Shown: positions 35,580 to 44,084 of the stretch, piece after piece
Layout: each line of letters begins with the position of its first letter
Position numbering within the stretch: the first letter of the stretch is position 1
From: Streptomyces sp. DG1A-41
Lineage (GTDB): Bacteria; Actinomycetota; Actinomycetes; Streptomycetales; Streptomycetaceae
Length of the DNA stretch: 64,000 nt
NCBI RefSeq assembly: GCF_037055355.1
Contig: NZ_CP146350.1
Location: forward strand, 62,001-126,000
Direction of reading: 5' to 3'
Program-made: the position numbers and the translations under genes
Notes under the pieces: model-generated
Database searches by the model: none
Told to the model about the DNA's origin: nothing
What the model saw: the letters and a program-made list of their open reading frames with translations, nothing else

Positions 35580-36932
35580 TCAGGAGCGCCGGGAGCGCGA
35601 GGGTGCGGCGGTACGGCCGACCGCCGCCGCCAGCTTGCGGAGCCGACGCCAGTCCAGGCGCGGTGGCGCCTCGGGGACTCCGGGCCGGTTGCGGGGCACC
35701 CGGACGCGCAGGGCCCGGCGGGCGATGCGGCAGTGGACGGGGGCGGGCAGGGTGAGCGCCTCACCGTCGAGGCCGACCTCCAGGTGCGAGGCGTCGGCCT
35801 CGACGACCACGTGGTGGGCGGTGAGCACCGTGAGCCCCTCCGGACGGGGGGCCAGCAGGAGTTCGGCCGCTTCCACGGCACTGTCGACACGGACGGCGAG
35901 CACGCCCAGCTTCCCGGAGTCGAGCCGCTCGCGCCGGCCGAAGCCGAACGGATCGTCCATGCGGTACGGGTTGTTGCTCACCAGCACGGCCTGCGGGTCG
36001 GCGATGACGGTGCCGTCGGCGCCGGCCGTCAGCCGCGGGCCGCTCTGCCGGGTGAGCAGTTCGGGCAGCCGCTCCAGCGCCGCGCCCACCTTGTCCTCGC
36101 GATAGCCCGGGCTCTGGACGACGGCCCCGTACACGCCGAACGACGCGTTGTTGACGAAGGGGCGGTCGTCGGCGAAGCCGAGGTCGACGCGGAGTTCGAC
36201 CCCGTCGGTGAGGGCGTCGAGGCACGTGGACGGATCGTCGCGGTCCAGGCCCAGGTCCATGGCGAAGTGGTTGCGCGTGCCGGCCGAGATGACGAGGAAC
36301 GGCAGGCCGTGTTCCGCCGCGACGGCGGCGACCAGAGCCTGCGTGCCGTCGCCGCCCGCGACTCCGAGCAGGTCGGCTCCGTCGGCCACGGCGGCCCTGG
36401 CCAGGACGGTGACGTCCTGGTGCTGGTCCGCGTCGAGGAGGACGACCCGGGCACCCAGTGCCTCGGCCTTCTCCTTGAGGTCGAACTTCTCGACCTTGCC
36501 ACCGCCGGAGCGAGGGTTGAGCAGGAGGAAGGGGCGCTTCGGCGGTGGCGTGCGGTACTCCTTGACCCGTACCGGCCTCAAGCCCGTGCTGCGCAGGGCG
36601 TAGCGGCCGCTCCAGACCGCGAGGCACCACAGCAGCAGGGACGCGAAGACCACCCAGAGCAGATTCGCGGCCGCGAAGAGGGTGATGACGGCGACGGGGG
36701 TGACGACGGCCAGTGCGGCCGCCGCCGTGCGGACCGGTCCCCGGCGGGACAGAACCCACCAGAGCGCGGCCGCGGTCAGGGCGAGTCCCGCCAGGCCGGC
36801 CGCGAGCAGCAGCAGCCCTTTCAGACCGCCGGACACCAGGGGCAGCAACGCCGCCAGCGCGACCGCGGCCAGGGCTCCCCTGGCCGCCCATCTCTGCCGG
36901 CGGTGATACCGCTCGTTCATCGCCGATCCCAT
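35580..36932 (-). CDS. Diacylglycerol/lipid kinase family protein with membrane N terminus
   Basis: 450 residues from the ATG at 36932, with GGAGG upstream. The first 110 residues hold three to four membrane helices (GALAAVALAALLPLVSG, GLLLLAAGLAGLALTAAALW, VVTPVAVITLFAAANLLWVV). The DAGK catalytic domain follows: PFLLLNPRSGGGKVEKFDL, GVAGGDGTQALVAAVA (the GGDGT nucleotide loop), VISAGTRNHFAMDLGLDRDD and FVNNASFGVYG. The C-terminal beta sandwich with HHVVVEADASHLEVGLDGEA is complete. It should phosphorylate a lipid such as diacylglycerol at the inner membrane face. Stand-alone. Confidence 0.9.
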   Translation of the reverse strand: MGSAMNERYHRRQRWAARGALAAVALAALLPLVSGGLKGLLLLAAGLAGLALTAAALWWVLSRRGPVRTAAAALAVVTPVAVITLFAAANLLWVVFASLLLWCLAVWSGRYALRSTGLRPVRVKEYRTPPPKRPFLLLNPRSGGGKVEKFDLKEKAEALGARVVLLDADQHQDVTVLARAAVADGADLLGVAGGDGTQALVAAVAAEHGLPFLVISAGTRNHFAMDLGLDRDDPSTCLDALTDGVELRVDLGFADDRPFVNNASFGVYGAVVQSPGYREDKVGAALERLPELLTRQSGPRLTAGADGTVIADPQAVLVSNNPYRMDDPFGFGRRERLDSGKLGVLAVRVDSAVEAAELLLAPRPEGLTVLTAHHVVVEADASHLEVGLDGEALTLPAPVHCRIARRALRVRVPRNRPGVPEAPPRLDWRRLRKLAAAVGRTAAPSRSRRS

Positions 36933-37247
36933 GTGGTCCCTCCGCTCGAAGGCACGGGCGGACCTTCCAGGCCACGCCCGGCCGTGAAACATCGTGCCCG
37001 CCGACGGATCGGCATGGCCACTGCCATCCCTGATGGCTCCCCCGCCGTAGGGCACGCCAGACGTGACGATCTTCGGGGGCGGAGCCATCGGTAGCGTACG
37101 CGGCCCTCGCGAGCGCGGTTCCGCGCACCGGGGCACATCGGCGCCCCCCGGGGCCGCCACTGCCGGCAGTGCACCCGCACTCCACTTGACCAGGTAAGTC
37201 TTGGCGCGCAACCCTTCTGCCGCAGTCGACGACGAGGCCGGCACGCG
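36933..37247. other. Intergenic, no gene supported
   Basis: 315 bp between the divergent lipid kinase and SRPBCC pseudogene. Nothing recognisable apart from room for two promoters. Confidence 0.4.
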
Positions 37248-37754
37248 ATGGAGTGGACGGGCGCGCGGTACGCGGACGGTCCGACGGTCGAGGTGAGGAC
37301 GTGGAGCGCCGCACCGCCGGGGCGGGTGCGGGCGCTGGTGTCGGACGTGACGCGGATGCCCGAGCCGAGCGAGTTGTTGCCGTCGGTGCGGTGGATCGAC
37401 GGGGCCGCGGCCGGTCCCGCGGTCGGGGCCCGGTTCATCGGGCGGAACAGGCACGAGGCTTCGGCGAGTGGGAGACGACCTCCACGGTCGTCGCGTGCGA
37501 GCCCGGGCGGGTGTCCGCCTGGCCGGTCGGGGATCCGGACGAGCCGAGTGCCCTCTGGCGGTTCGGCTCGCGCCCGGGAACGGCCGACCGAGCCGTCGCA
37601 GGGCAGGCGGATGGGGCCCGGGCGTTCCGGGCTCTCCTTCGCGATCGACGCCATACCGGAGAAGGAGCAGTAGATCGTGCTCGTGAGGTAGCGGGAGTTC
37701 GAGCGCGGCATGACTGCCACGCCGGAGCGCATCCGGCAGTGGGCGCAGGCGTGA
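37248..37754 (+). pseudogene. SRPBCC-family protein, multiply broken
   Basis: From an ATG at 37248: EWTGARYADGPTVEVRTWSA, VRALVSDVTRMPEPSELLPS, VRWIDGAAAG and ARFIGRNRHEA. The frame then shifts to FGEWETTSTVVACEPGRVSA and GDPDEPSALWRF, shifts again to MGPGRSGLSFAIDAIPEKEQ, and meets in-frame TAG codons (IVLVR-stop-REFERGM) before ERIRQWAQA and the TGA at 37752-37754. At least two frameshifts and two nonsense codons destroy it. Its stop overlaps the next ATG (TGATG), showing it was once the first gene of an operon with the LLM protein. Confidence 0.78.
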
Positions 37755-37985
37755 TGCGGACGGCGACGACCGTCGAGGCGGCGGGCCTCGGCTCCTGGTC
37801 CCGGCAGGCCGACTTCGCCGTCGGGGCCGAGGACTGGGGTTCGACGCCGCTGGGTGGCCGAGTCGTGGGGTCCGACGCCCCGTCCGCCCTGGGCTTCTAC
37901 GCGGCCCGTGCGGAACGGATGCTGCTGGGCTCTGCGGTCATGCAGGTGGGGACGCGCACACCGGTTGCTCTCGCCCAGACGGGTC
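37754..37985 (+). pseudogene. N-terminal stub of an LLM-class flavin oxidoreductase
   Basis: An ATG at 37754 overlaps the SRPBCC stop. The stub reads RTATTVEAAGLGSWSRQADF, then a short out-of-frame patch, then GSDAPSALGFYAARAERMLL and GSAVMQVGTRTPVALAQTG. These are the first strands of an F420- or FMN-dependent luciferase-like barrel (TxxxxPVALAQT is the common third-strand motif). It ends at about 37985, so about three quarters of the barrel is missing. Confidence 0.65.
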
Positions 37986-38044
37986 CTGCGGATTTTTCCT
38001 GCTCGGTCTCGGCCGACTGATAGGCGAAGAAACGGCTCGTTCGG

Positions 38045-38165
38045 CTTCTCGGTATGCGGTCGAGATGCCGTGGCGGGACGTCTGGTCGGCGGGCCTGGGC
38101 AGCGGTGGATTTCACGGTGGCTACGGGCGCCGCGTGGGTGGTGTCGCGCAGGCGCCGTGAGCGCG
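38045..38165 (+). pseudogene. Possible C-terminal scrap of a nitronate monooxygenase
   Basis: The stretch AVEMPWRDVWSAGLGSGG, with a shift to VATGAAWVVSRRRRERV, recalls the end of nitronate monooxygenases (PWRDVWSAGQGVGGI, then a basic C-terminal helix). Only about 40 residues remain and one indel interrupts them. It lies directly after the LLM stub, so an internal deletion may have removed the genes between. Confidence 0.4.
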
Positions 38166-38170
38166 TCGGA

Positions 38171-38330
38171 TCAGCAGCGCAGTTGGGCGTCGACGGCCTG
38201 CCCGGTTCTCAGGCCGGAGTACAGGGCGGTGAGCAGGCCCAGGGAGGAGAGGGGGTCGAAGGTGATCGCGGCGTTGCCGGTAGCGATCCAGTGGTCGCCA
38301 GGCACCGGTCGCAGCTGTGTGGTGGAGGAG
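38171..38330 (-). pseudogene. C-terminal fragment of a second LodB-like flavoprotein
   Basis: On the minus strand, without a start, the frame reads GDHWIATGNAAITFDPLSSL, then GLLTALYSGLRTGQAVDAQL, RC and a TGA at 38171. It aligns by eye with residues of the complete flavoprotein upstream (GEGWIAVGDAATAYDPISSQ, then GVLTALYTGKRGGEAV), the FAD-ribityl-binding region of the tryptophan-halogenase-like family. It is a diverged paralogue rather than a recent duplicate, and only about 45 residues remain. Confidence 0.65.
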
Positions 38331-38413
38331 GCGCATCGACGAACCGGTGTCGGTCGATGAGGGAATTGGGGTGCGAGGGCGGAATCATGGTGTTTTCGGG
38401 TGCTGATTGCTCG

Positions 38414-39604
38414 TCAAGCGGTTTCGTCATGCGAGCTGATCGGGTAGGCGGCGCCGTGCTCGACGGGTGACATAGGCTTTCGTCGGCGGGTCCAGAAGGG
38501 CCTGGCGGGCCAGCGTTGTTCCCAGGAATGGACCGTGCGGTGGCCGAGCAGATAGCTGTTGAAGGTTTCCTGCAGCTGTGTGGTGTAGCGGCAGAGCGCG
38601 GGATGCTCTCCGTCGAGATGGGCGACCACGGCCTCGCCTCCGCGTTTGCCGGTGTACAGGGCGGTCAGGACGCCCTGGGAGGAGATCGGGTCGTAGGCGG
38701 TCGCGGCATCCCCGACGGCGATCCACCCCTCGCCCACCGCCGGCTCCAGTCGGGCGGTGTGGGCGGCGCAGCGCCGCGGCACCTCGCCGGGGCAGGGGGC
38801 GCGGCCCTCGGCGCGGGCGGCAATGTGAGCGGTCGTGGCGAGCCTGTCGAGGAAGGTCTCCGGAGTGACGGGGGTGGAAGGGGCCAGGTCGGCGTCGGTG
38901 AAATAGGCGACGAGGCGACCGGTGGGATGGCAGGGGGCGGTGTACCACCATCCGTCGGGTGCGGATTCCACCAGGGACACGTGCTCGTTGTCGTACGGGG
39001 CGTGGGCGAGCCGCAGGTGGACGGCGACGAGTCGGTCGTAGCGGCGGCGGAGAGCCCCGCAGTGTACGGCGATGCGGGCGCGCCTGCCGGTGGCGTCGAC
39101 CAGCCATCGGCAGCCGATGGTGTGCTGCCTGTCACGGGTCGTCACCGTGACACGCCAGTCACCGCCGGGGGCGCGTGTGGGGCGTCCCACGGTGGTGCGT
39201 TCGGCGACCTGCGCGCCGTGGGCGAGTGCCTGGAGGCGCAGCAGGCGGTCGAAGGCGGGCCGGTCGAGGTGCCAGCCGTGTCCGTGGGGGTCATTGATCG
39301 AATAGATCCGTTGCGGGTCCGAGGATCCCCAGGCGGAGAGGGTGCCGTGGCACAGGCGGTGGTCACGGTCGAGTGCCTCGGGTTCGACGCCGAGATCGCG
39401 CAGGAGCATCCGCGCGGCCGGGACGAGGGACTCGCTGGTTTTCGGCGGTCCGGCATGCGCGTCGGCGAGCAGGACGCTGCGCCCGGCCCTGGCCAGGGTG
39501 ATGGCCGCAGCAGCTCCGGCCGGGCCGCCTCCGGCGACCACGGCGTCGTACCGGTCCCGGTGGCCGGCGCCGCGCACCATGGCGGGCGGCGACGCGGTGG
39601 TCAC
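38414..39604 (-). CDS. LodB-like FAD-dependent maturase of the CTQ oxidase
   Basis: 396 residues from a GTG at 39604 that overlaps the LodA-like stop by four bases (GTGA). The FAD fold is complete: AVVAGGGPAGAAAAITLARA near residue 18, a mid-protein WLVDATGRRARIAVHCG, and GEGWIAVGDAATAYDPISSQ for FAD binding near residue 290. This is the halogenase/geranylgeranyl-reductase-like group in which LodB and GoxB fall. Known LodB proteins are needed to build cysteine tryptophylquinone in the partner oxidase, probably by hydroxylating the Trp. Coupled translation supports that role here. Confidence 0.85.
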   Translation of the reverse strand: MTTASPPAMVRGAGHRDRYDAVVAGGGPAGAAAAITLARAGRSVLLADAHAGPPKTSESLVPAARMLLRDLGVEPEALDRDHRLCHGTLSAWGSSDPQRIYSINDPHGHGWHLDRPAFDRLLRLQALAHGAQVAERTTVGRPTRAPGGDWRVTVTTRDRQHTIGCRWLVDATGRRARIAVHCGALRRRYDRLVAVHLRLAHAPYDNEHVSLVESAPDGWWYTAPCHPTGRLVAYFTDADLAPSTPVTPETFLDRLATTAHIAARAEGRAPCPGEVPRRCAAHTARLEPAVGEGWIAVGDAATAYDPISSQGVLTALYTGKRGGEAVVAHLDGEHPALCRYTTQLQETFNSYLLGHRTVHSWEQRWPARPFWTRRRKPMSPVEHGAAYPISSHDETA

Positions 39605-41556
39605 CTGCTGTCCCTGAAGGGGTCGACCTTGTCGACGTAGCCGGCCGAAATCTCCTCGGCCTTGAACGCTGTCTTCCGGGAGACCTCCTCGACGGCCCGC
39701 CGGTTGGCGTCGGCGCGCCGGGCACCGTCAGGTGCGGCGGGGCCGGCTTCGGGGACGTGGACGTTGACCAGGTTCCGGCGAGCGTGGACCGGGGGGAAGT
39801 CGGGCGTGGACTCCACGAGTATGTGGTCGGGGAACTTCCCGTCCTTGACCGTGTAGGGGCGGGTCTCGACGATGCCGAACTTGGCCCACCCTTTCACCAT
39901 CTCGTGGTAGCTCGTCTGTTTGTCCGGGCTCAAGAAGCGGAGCCAGACTGCGCGCTGAGCGAAGGCCAGCTCACGCTCCTCGTCGGTCTTGTCCTGATCG
40001 TTGACAGTGTTGAACTTCTCCTCCGTCAGCACCTGGTTGGGTACCCGGGCGGGCCAGAAGGTCGGCAGGTACGGGCTGTAGTGAGGGCCGATGTTGGCGG
40101 CGAGTTCGTAGCCAGAGCGGCAGCTGGAGGTATCGGTCTGCCAGGGCAGGCCCATCCAGCGGGTCAGGTCACCCGGACCCTGCGCCTGCAGCGGACCGTC
40201 GGGGGCCAGTGCCGCGTCGGGCGTGAGGCGGGACCCGTAGTCCGGTTCCTCGCCGTCGGTGCGGTGCCGTATGCGGAAGAGCTCTTGGTAGAGCGAGCGC
40301 CGGCGGATGGGCCAGGTGAGCTCGCAACCCGGATGGAAGGCGTCGGCGATGCAGGATTCCAGCGCTGCCCGGTCGAGCAGCCCGGGTTGCAGGGCGAGGG
40401 GAGCGTCGTCCAGGTTGGGCTGGGGGGTGTAGGGCGTCGTGTCGAAGTCTCCCTCCACCCACCTTTCGAGCAGTTTCTCCTGGGTCGTGGTCAGTGTCCG
40501 ATGCTGCCGGACGGACTTCGGCTTGGTAGCCATCGCGTCCCCGTAGAGCCAGGGCCAGGGTAGGGGTGATAGGCCGTCGCGCTCGTAGTCGCGCAGGTGG
40601 TAGTAGACGCGCTGCCGCAGATCCCGGTACTGCGGCTTGTTGCTGCCGAGCACTGCGAGGACGTGGGGGGAGGAGAAGTCGTTCGCGGCACGCCAGCCGA
40701 ACTCTGCCGCGAAGCCCTCGTTGACCCACTGGAGTCCGGTGAACCGCAACAGCAGCGGTTTGATGTGCTCGTCGAACGTCACCTTCTCGGGACCGTGCGG
40801 ATGTGCGTCCCGTGCGAAGACGTCGTACATCTGATCGTAGAGCGTCACGACGCTCTTGAGGGCCGGTGCGTAGTTGGGCGGCCCGACCACCACCCAGGCC
40901 GGTGTCGCGCTGAGGGACCGGCCGTTGATCGTGACCTCGGCGGTCACCGGTCCGTCAGAGGTGTCGTCGTACCAGCCGTCGTTGTTGCCGAACGTCGTGA
41001 GGGAGGACTTGGGATCGGTGAAAGAGTCCGAGTGCCCCTTGCCGCCCAGCACCACGAGCCTGCCCGCCGCATCGGTCTGCACTTCCCCCAGATACACGGC
41101 GATTCCGTTGATCTGTCCTTTGTCGAAAGCCTTGCCGTTCTGGTTGAGACCCGTGATCGACTGCGGGGGCGGGGTGATCTTCAGCTTGCTTCTGTCCGCG
41201 ATGTCGGCGTTACGTCGGCCGAGTTGCTGGTCCGGGACGTGTTGGGCGTCCGGAATGTCCAACGCGACCGAGAAGGTGTACCAGGACGCCTTCTTGTTCG
41301 CCAAGCGAACGGTCCATGTGACCGTGGCACCGTCCTGCCCGTGCTTGATCTCTCCGAGGACCTTGCCGCTCCGGTCGTAGGCGTAGACACGGAACCGCGC
41401 CGCCTGCCTCTTGATCTTATCGGGGCCGTCCTTCGAGAAACCCGGTTCCCTGGGCGGCTCGTCGGGACTTTCGGGTCCGTAGAAGTAACCGTTTCCGTTG
41501 CCGACCCTCGCGATACCGATAGCGGGGTGAATCTTTATATACGCGATGTCCCTCAT
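39601..41556 (-). CDS. LodA/GoxA-like CTQ-dependent amino-acid oxidase
   Basis: 651 residues from the ATG at 41556 (GGAGA upstream; ATG 41574 is also in frame). It starts RDIAYIKIHPAIGIARVGNG, the standard opening of the LodA family. In Marinomonas LodA the cofactor uses Cys516 and Trp581, with Asp512 and Cys448 essential. Here Asp475 and Cys479 (TDTSSC) keep the same spacing and Cys411 (HPGCELTW) lies 68 residues before, exactly as Cys448 to Cys516. Trp538 (RAVWLRFL) is the likeliest quinone Trp. Such enzymes deaminate lysine, glycine or other amino acids and release hydrogen peroxide, often as an antimicrobial. No signal peptide is visible. Coupled to the LodB-like gene. Confidence 0.88.
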   Translation of the reverse strand: MRDIAYIKIHPAIGIARVGNGNGYFYGPESPDEPPREPGFSKDGPDKIKRQAARFRVYAYDRSGKVLGEIKHGQDGATVTWTVRLANKKASWYTFSVALDIPDAQHVPDQQLGRRNADIADRSKLKITPPPQSITGLNQNGKAFDKGQINGIAVYLGEVQTDAAGRLVVLGGKGHSDSFTDPKSSLTTFGNNDGWYDDTSDGPVTAEVTINGRSLSATPAWVVVGPPNYAPALKSVVTLYDQMYDVFARDAHPHGPEKVTFDEHIKPLLLRFTGLQWVNEGFAAEFGWRAANDFSSPHVLAVLGSNKPQYRDLRQRVYYHLRDYERDGLSPLPWPWLYGDAMATKPKSVRQHRTLTTTQEKLLERWVEGDFDTTPYTPQPNLDDAPLALQPGLLDRAALESCIADAFHPGCELTWPIRRRSLYQELFRIRHRTDGEEPDYGSRLTPDAALAPDGPLQAQGPGDLTRWMGLPWQTDTSSCRSGYELAANIGPHYSPYLPTFWPARVPNQVLTEEKFNTVNDQDKTDEERELAFAQRAVWLRFLSPDKQTSYHEMVKGWAKFGIVETRPYTVKDGKFPDHILVESTPDFPPVHARRNLVNVHVPEAGPAAPDGARRADANRRAVEEVSRKTAFKAEEISAGYVDKVDPFRDSR

Positions 41557-41576
41557 AGAGGTCTCCAGACGCACTA

Positions 41577-41955
41577 AACAGCCGGAAACCCGAGGCGGAG
41601 TACCGTCAGACCACTCCAGAGGCGGCGGTCTCGGCCTGCGTCTCCGCCCGAGTCGTCACTGTCTGCGGCAGGGGGAGCGTCGCACGTTTCCGGCAGCTCT
41701 ATCACTGAACAGTCACCCTCGGCGCAGCGCACGGCGCCGTGCGAGGGAAGCGGAGAAAGGGAAACGAGGCCCGCAGGGCACTTCCCCTTTCGCACCCAAG
41801 AATGCGGGTTCCCTGGCAACAGTAAAAGGCAGGGAGGCCGGGCGCATCCCGAAGGGTGATCCGGCACCTGCAAAGCGCTGGTGCACTTCTCCACACCGAG
41901 GGGCGCGGCGACGATCGCGCGGTTCTGCGCACCGGGTGTACCGGCCGAAGTCCCT
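41577..41955. other. Upstream region of the LodA-like gene
   Basis: About 380 bp with no gene. It must hold the promoter of the lodA-lodB pair, as the ABM gene upstream is more than 900 bp away. AT-richer patches near 41530-41580 (TCTTTATATACGCGATG; CACTAAACAGCC) are at the translation start. No operator was recognised. Confidence 0.4.
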
Positions 41956-41959
41956 GGTC

Positions 41960-42516
41960 TATGGCTGGAGGGCTGTCAGGCCTGCTGCGCCGGCGGAAGA
42001 ACAACCGCATCACCGGCCTGTACGCAGTCCCGTACGACACCGAGACCGAGGCCGGCGTCACCACGGCGTTCCCCCTCGGGCGGTGGGTCCACCAGCAGCG
42101 GTGCGTGTACCGCGCGGGCGAACTCGACGACCACCGCAAGATCGTGCTCGACGAGGCCGGGATGGGGTGGGAACCCGGCGACGAAGCCTGGGAGAACGAA
42201 CCCTCTCCGAAGAGCAGCAACAGCGGCTCGCGCGGCTGGGCGAAACACCCGCCGAGCGGCCCACCCCGGCCCCGGCGGCCAAGGACGGCGGGAAGACATC
42301 AGCCTTCCAACGCACTCTGGAAGCCCTCGCCCAGTGGATACAGCGCGAGGGCTTCCAAAGGCAGTGCCGAGAGACCATGTCGAGACCGTCGTCATCGAGG
42401 GCGAGGAGCATCAGCACAAGCCGGGCGTATGGATCTCCCACACCAAAACCCGCCGCGACGAACCCACCCACGACCAGCACACCGCACTTGCCGAACTCGG
42501 CATCGACCGGACCTGA
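41960..42516 (+). pseudogene. Helicase-associated-domain protein, decayed
   Basis: Plus-strand pieces in several frames match the helicase-associated (HA) repeat family of Streptomyces: CVYRAGELDDHRKIVLDEAG, MGWEPGDEAWEN, then a jump to LSEEQQQRLARLGETPAERP, FQRTLEALAQWIQREG, and in another frame HVETVVIEGEEHQHKPGVWI, SHTKTRRDEPTHDQHTALAE and LGIDRT plus stop at 42516. Repeats between these pieces are missing, so there are deletions as well as frameshifts. Dead fragment lying between the two minus-strand oxidase groups. Confidence 0.65.
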
Positions 42517-42558
42517 CGACGAACGAGGAAGCGTGCCGTCCTCATCGAAGCCGCCGGC

Positions 42559-42915
42559 TCAGCTGCCGATCGCCTCGCTGCGGACGAAGCCGGCGAAGCG
42601 GTCGGCGAACTCCGCGCTGACGTAGAGCCTGCCGTCGTTCTGCACGAAGAGCTCGAGGTTGTCCGCCAGCCACTTCGTGAAGACCGGGCCGGTGCGGTGG
42701 TCGTCGAACGCCTTGCGGTCCTTCCAGGCGCCGAGGAAGATCACCTCGTTCGCGGGAGGCGGGGGCTTGGAGCCGTCCACGATGGAGGTGTGCAGGCAGT
42801 ACATGGAGGTGTCGGGCTCGTACTTCTTCACCTGCAGCACCAGTTCCTCCAGCGCCGTGACCGCCTCCTCTCGCCGGCCTTCGGCGTGCCACCACTTCGT
42901 GAGGATGCAGATCAT
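42559..42915 (-). CDS. ABM-domain (putative quinol) monooxygenase
   Basis: 118 residues from an ATG at 42915 that overlaps the stop of the ferritin-like gene (ATGA). Compact ABM ferredoxin-like fold: ICILTKWWHAEGRREEAVTA, DTSMYCLHTSIVDG, EVIFLGAWKDRKAFDDHR and VFTKWLADNLELF. Small ABM enzymes oxidise quinols, anthrones or other phenolic intermediates without a metal or flavin. Here it ends the coupled run with the GMC and ferritin-like genes and is probably made in step with them. Confidence 0.85.
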   Translation of the reverse strand: MICILTKWWHAEGRREEAVTALEELVLQVKKYEPDTSMYCLHTSIVDGSKPPPPANEVIFLGAWKDRKAFDDHRTGPVFTKWLADNLELFVQNDGRLYVSAEFADRFAGFVRSEAIGS

Positions 42916-44084
42916 CTGGTCTGGCCCTTCCAGTGGTTGATCTCGTCCTGCAGCTTCTTCCGGTCCTCGGCGTTCGCGTAGAAGAAGCGGGGGCACAGCG
43001 TGTGCGCCGGGTTAGCGGGGTTCGGTGTGCGCATCAGCGCGACCGCCCTGTTCTTCAGCGCGTACATGCCGTGCACGGCGAGCGGCAGCGGGTCGCCGGT
43101 CCTCTCACCGTTGGGGGCGAGCTTGTCCTTGACCTTCTTCTGCCCGCCCGCGAAGGCGAGATAGAGGTCGTCAACGAGCTGCGAGTACGCCAGGTCGAAC
43201 TCGTTCAGCGCGGCGCCCTCGGGGCCGCCCGTGGTGGCGCCGTTGCGCTGGACGAACATCGCGGGGTGGACCGCGTCGTAGTCGGCCAGGAGCAGGGAGC
43301 CCTTCGGCTCGTCCCCGGCCTTCTGGTCCGTGCGGAAGCGGCGGCCGGTCTGGAGTTCCCGGAAGCGGGCGTAATGGGAGTACATCTGCCAGCCGGAGTT
43401 GAGCCTGTCCTCGTCGGTGACCTTCTTGGCCTGCTCTTCCAGCTTGCCCTCCGGCAGCCCCTCACCCTCGTCGATGATCTTGTGGATGGCCGCCACCGCG
43501 GTCTTGCGGTCCTTCACCTCGATGACCTGGCCCGCGCCGCCGTAGTACTCCGTTGCCCTCACCTGGCGAGTGGCGCTGAAGTCCCGGTCCTTGCACTTCT
43601 CTTCCAGCGCGGTCCTGATCGCTTCGTAGAACTCGCCGATGGTGGGGTAGCTGTTCTCGGCGCACCTGATGGCGCTCACCGCGGCCGCACCATGGAACGG
43701 GTGCTCGATCCTGACGAAGCTGTCCACGGCCACGCGCGTGAGGGGGCGCAGCGCGAGCTCGCCGATGCCGGAGATCAGGGGGTTGTTGAGCGGATACTCG
43801 GGGACCGGCTTCAGACCCTTGTGGCCGCGGAAGTCGACGGGCTTGACGCTCGGCGCCTCCCCGAGGGCGTTGAGGACGTTGGCGGCGAGCGCCATGTGGA
43901 GCATCTCCTCCATGACCACGCTGCGGATCGTCTGCGCCGCGTCGGTGTTGGTGCCGTCCTTGATCGAGTAGAGGGCGGTGAGGTAGACGGGGATGGTGCT
44001 GAGCTCCAGGCCGACGGCCAGCTGCAGGAGGGCCTTGAGCTCCGCGATGTCCTTGATCGGTTCCGGTTTCTTGGGCGTGGTCAC
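42912..44084 (-). CDS. Ferritin-like protein of the VioB/RebD-associated type
   Basis: 390 residues, starting at 44084 with a four-base overlap with the GMC stop. Residues 15-75 contain the diiron ferritin-like helices LKALLQLAVGLELSTIPVYL and RSVVMEEMLHMALAANVLNA, with Glu in LELST and the ExxLH pair as metal ligands. This domain (PF12902) also makes up the C-terminal part of VioB, the iminophenylpyruvate dimer synthase. The rest (YPLNNPLISGIGELALRP, SGWQMYSHYARFRELQTGRR, VHGMYALKNRAVALM) is helical and typical of the stand-alone family. It could perform oxygen- or peroxide-dependent coupling on the product of a neighbouring oxidase. Confidence 0.82.
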   Translation of the reverse strand: MTTPKKPEPIKDIAELKALLQLAVGLELSTIPVYLTALYSIKDGTNTDAAQTIRSVVMEEMLHMALAANVLNALGEAPSVKPVDFRGHKGLKPVPEYPLNNPLISGIGELALRPLTRVAVDSFVRIEHPFHGAAAVSAIRCAENSYPTIGEFYEAIRTALEEKCKDRDFSATRQVRATEYYGGAGQVIEVKDRKTAVAAIHKIIDEGEGLPEGKLEEQAKKVTDEDRLNSGWQMYSHYARFRELQTGRRFRTDQKAGDEPKGSLLLADYDAVHPAMFVQRNGATTGGPEGAALNEFDLAYSQLVDDLYLAFAGGQKKVKDKLAPNGERTGDPLPLAVHGMYALKNRAVALMRTPNPANPAHTLCPRFFYANAEDRKKLQDEINHWKGQTR

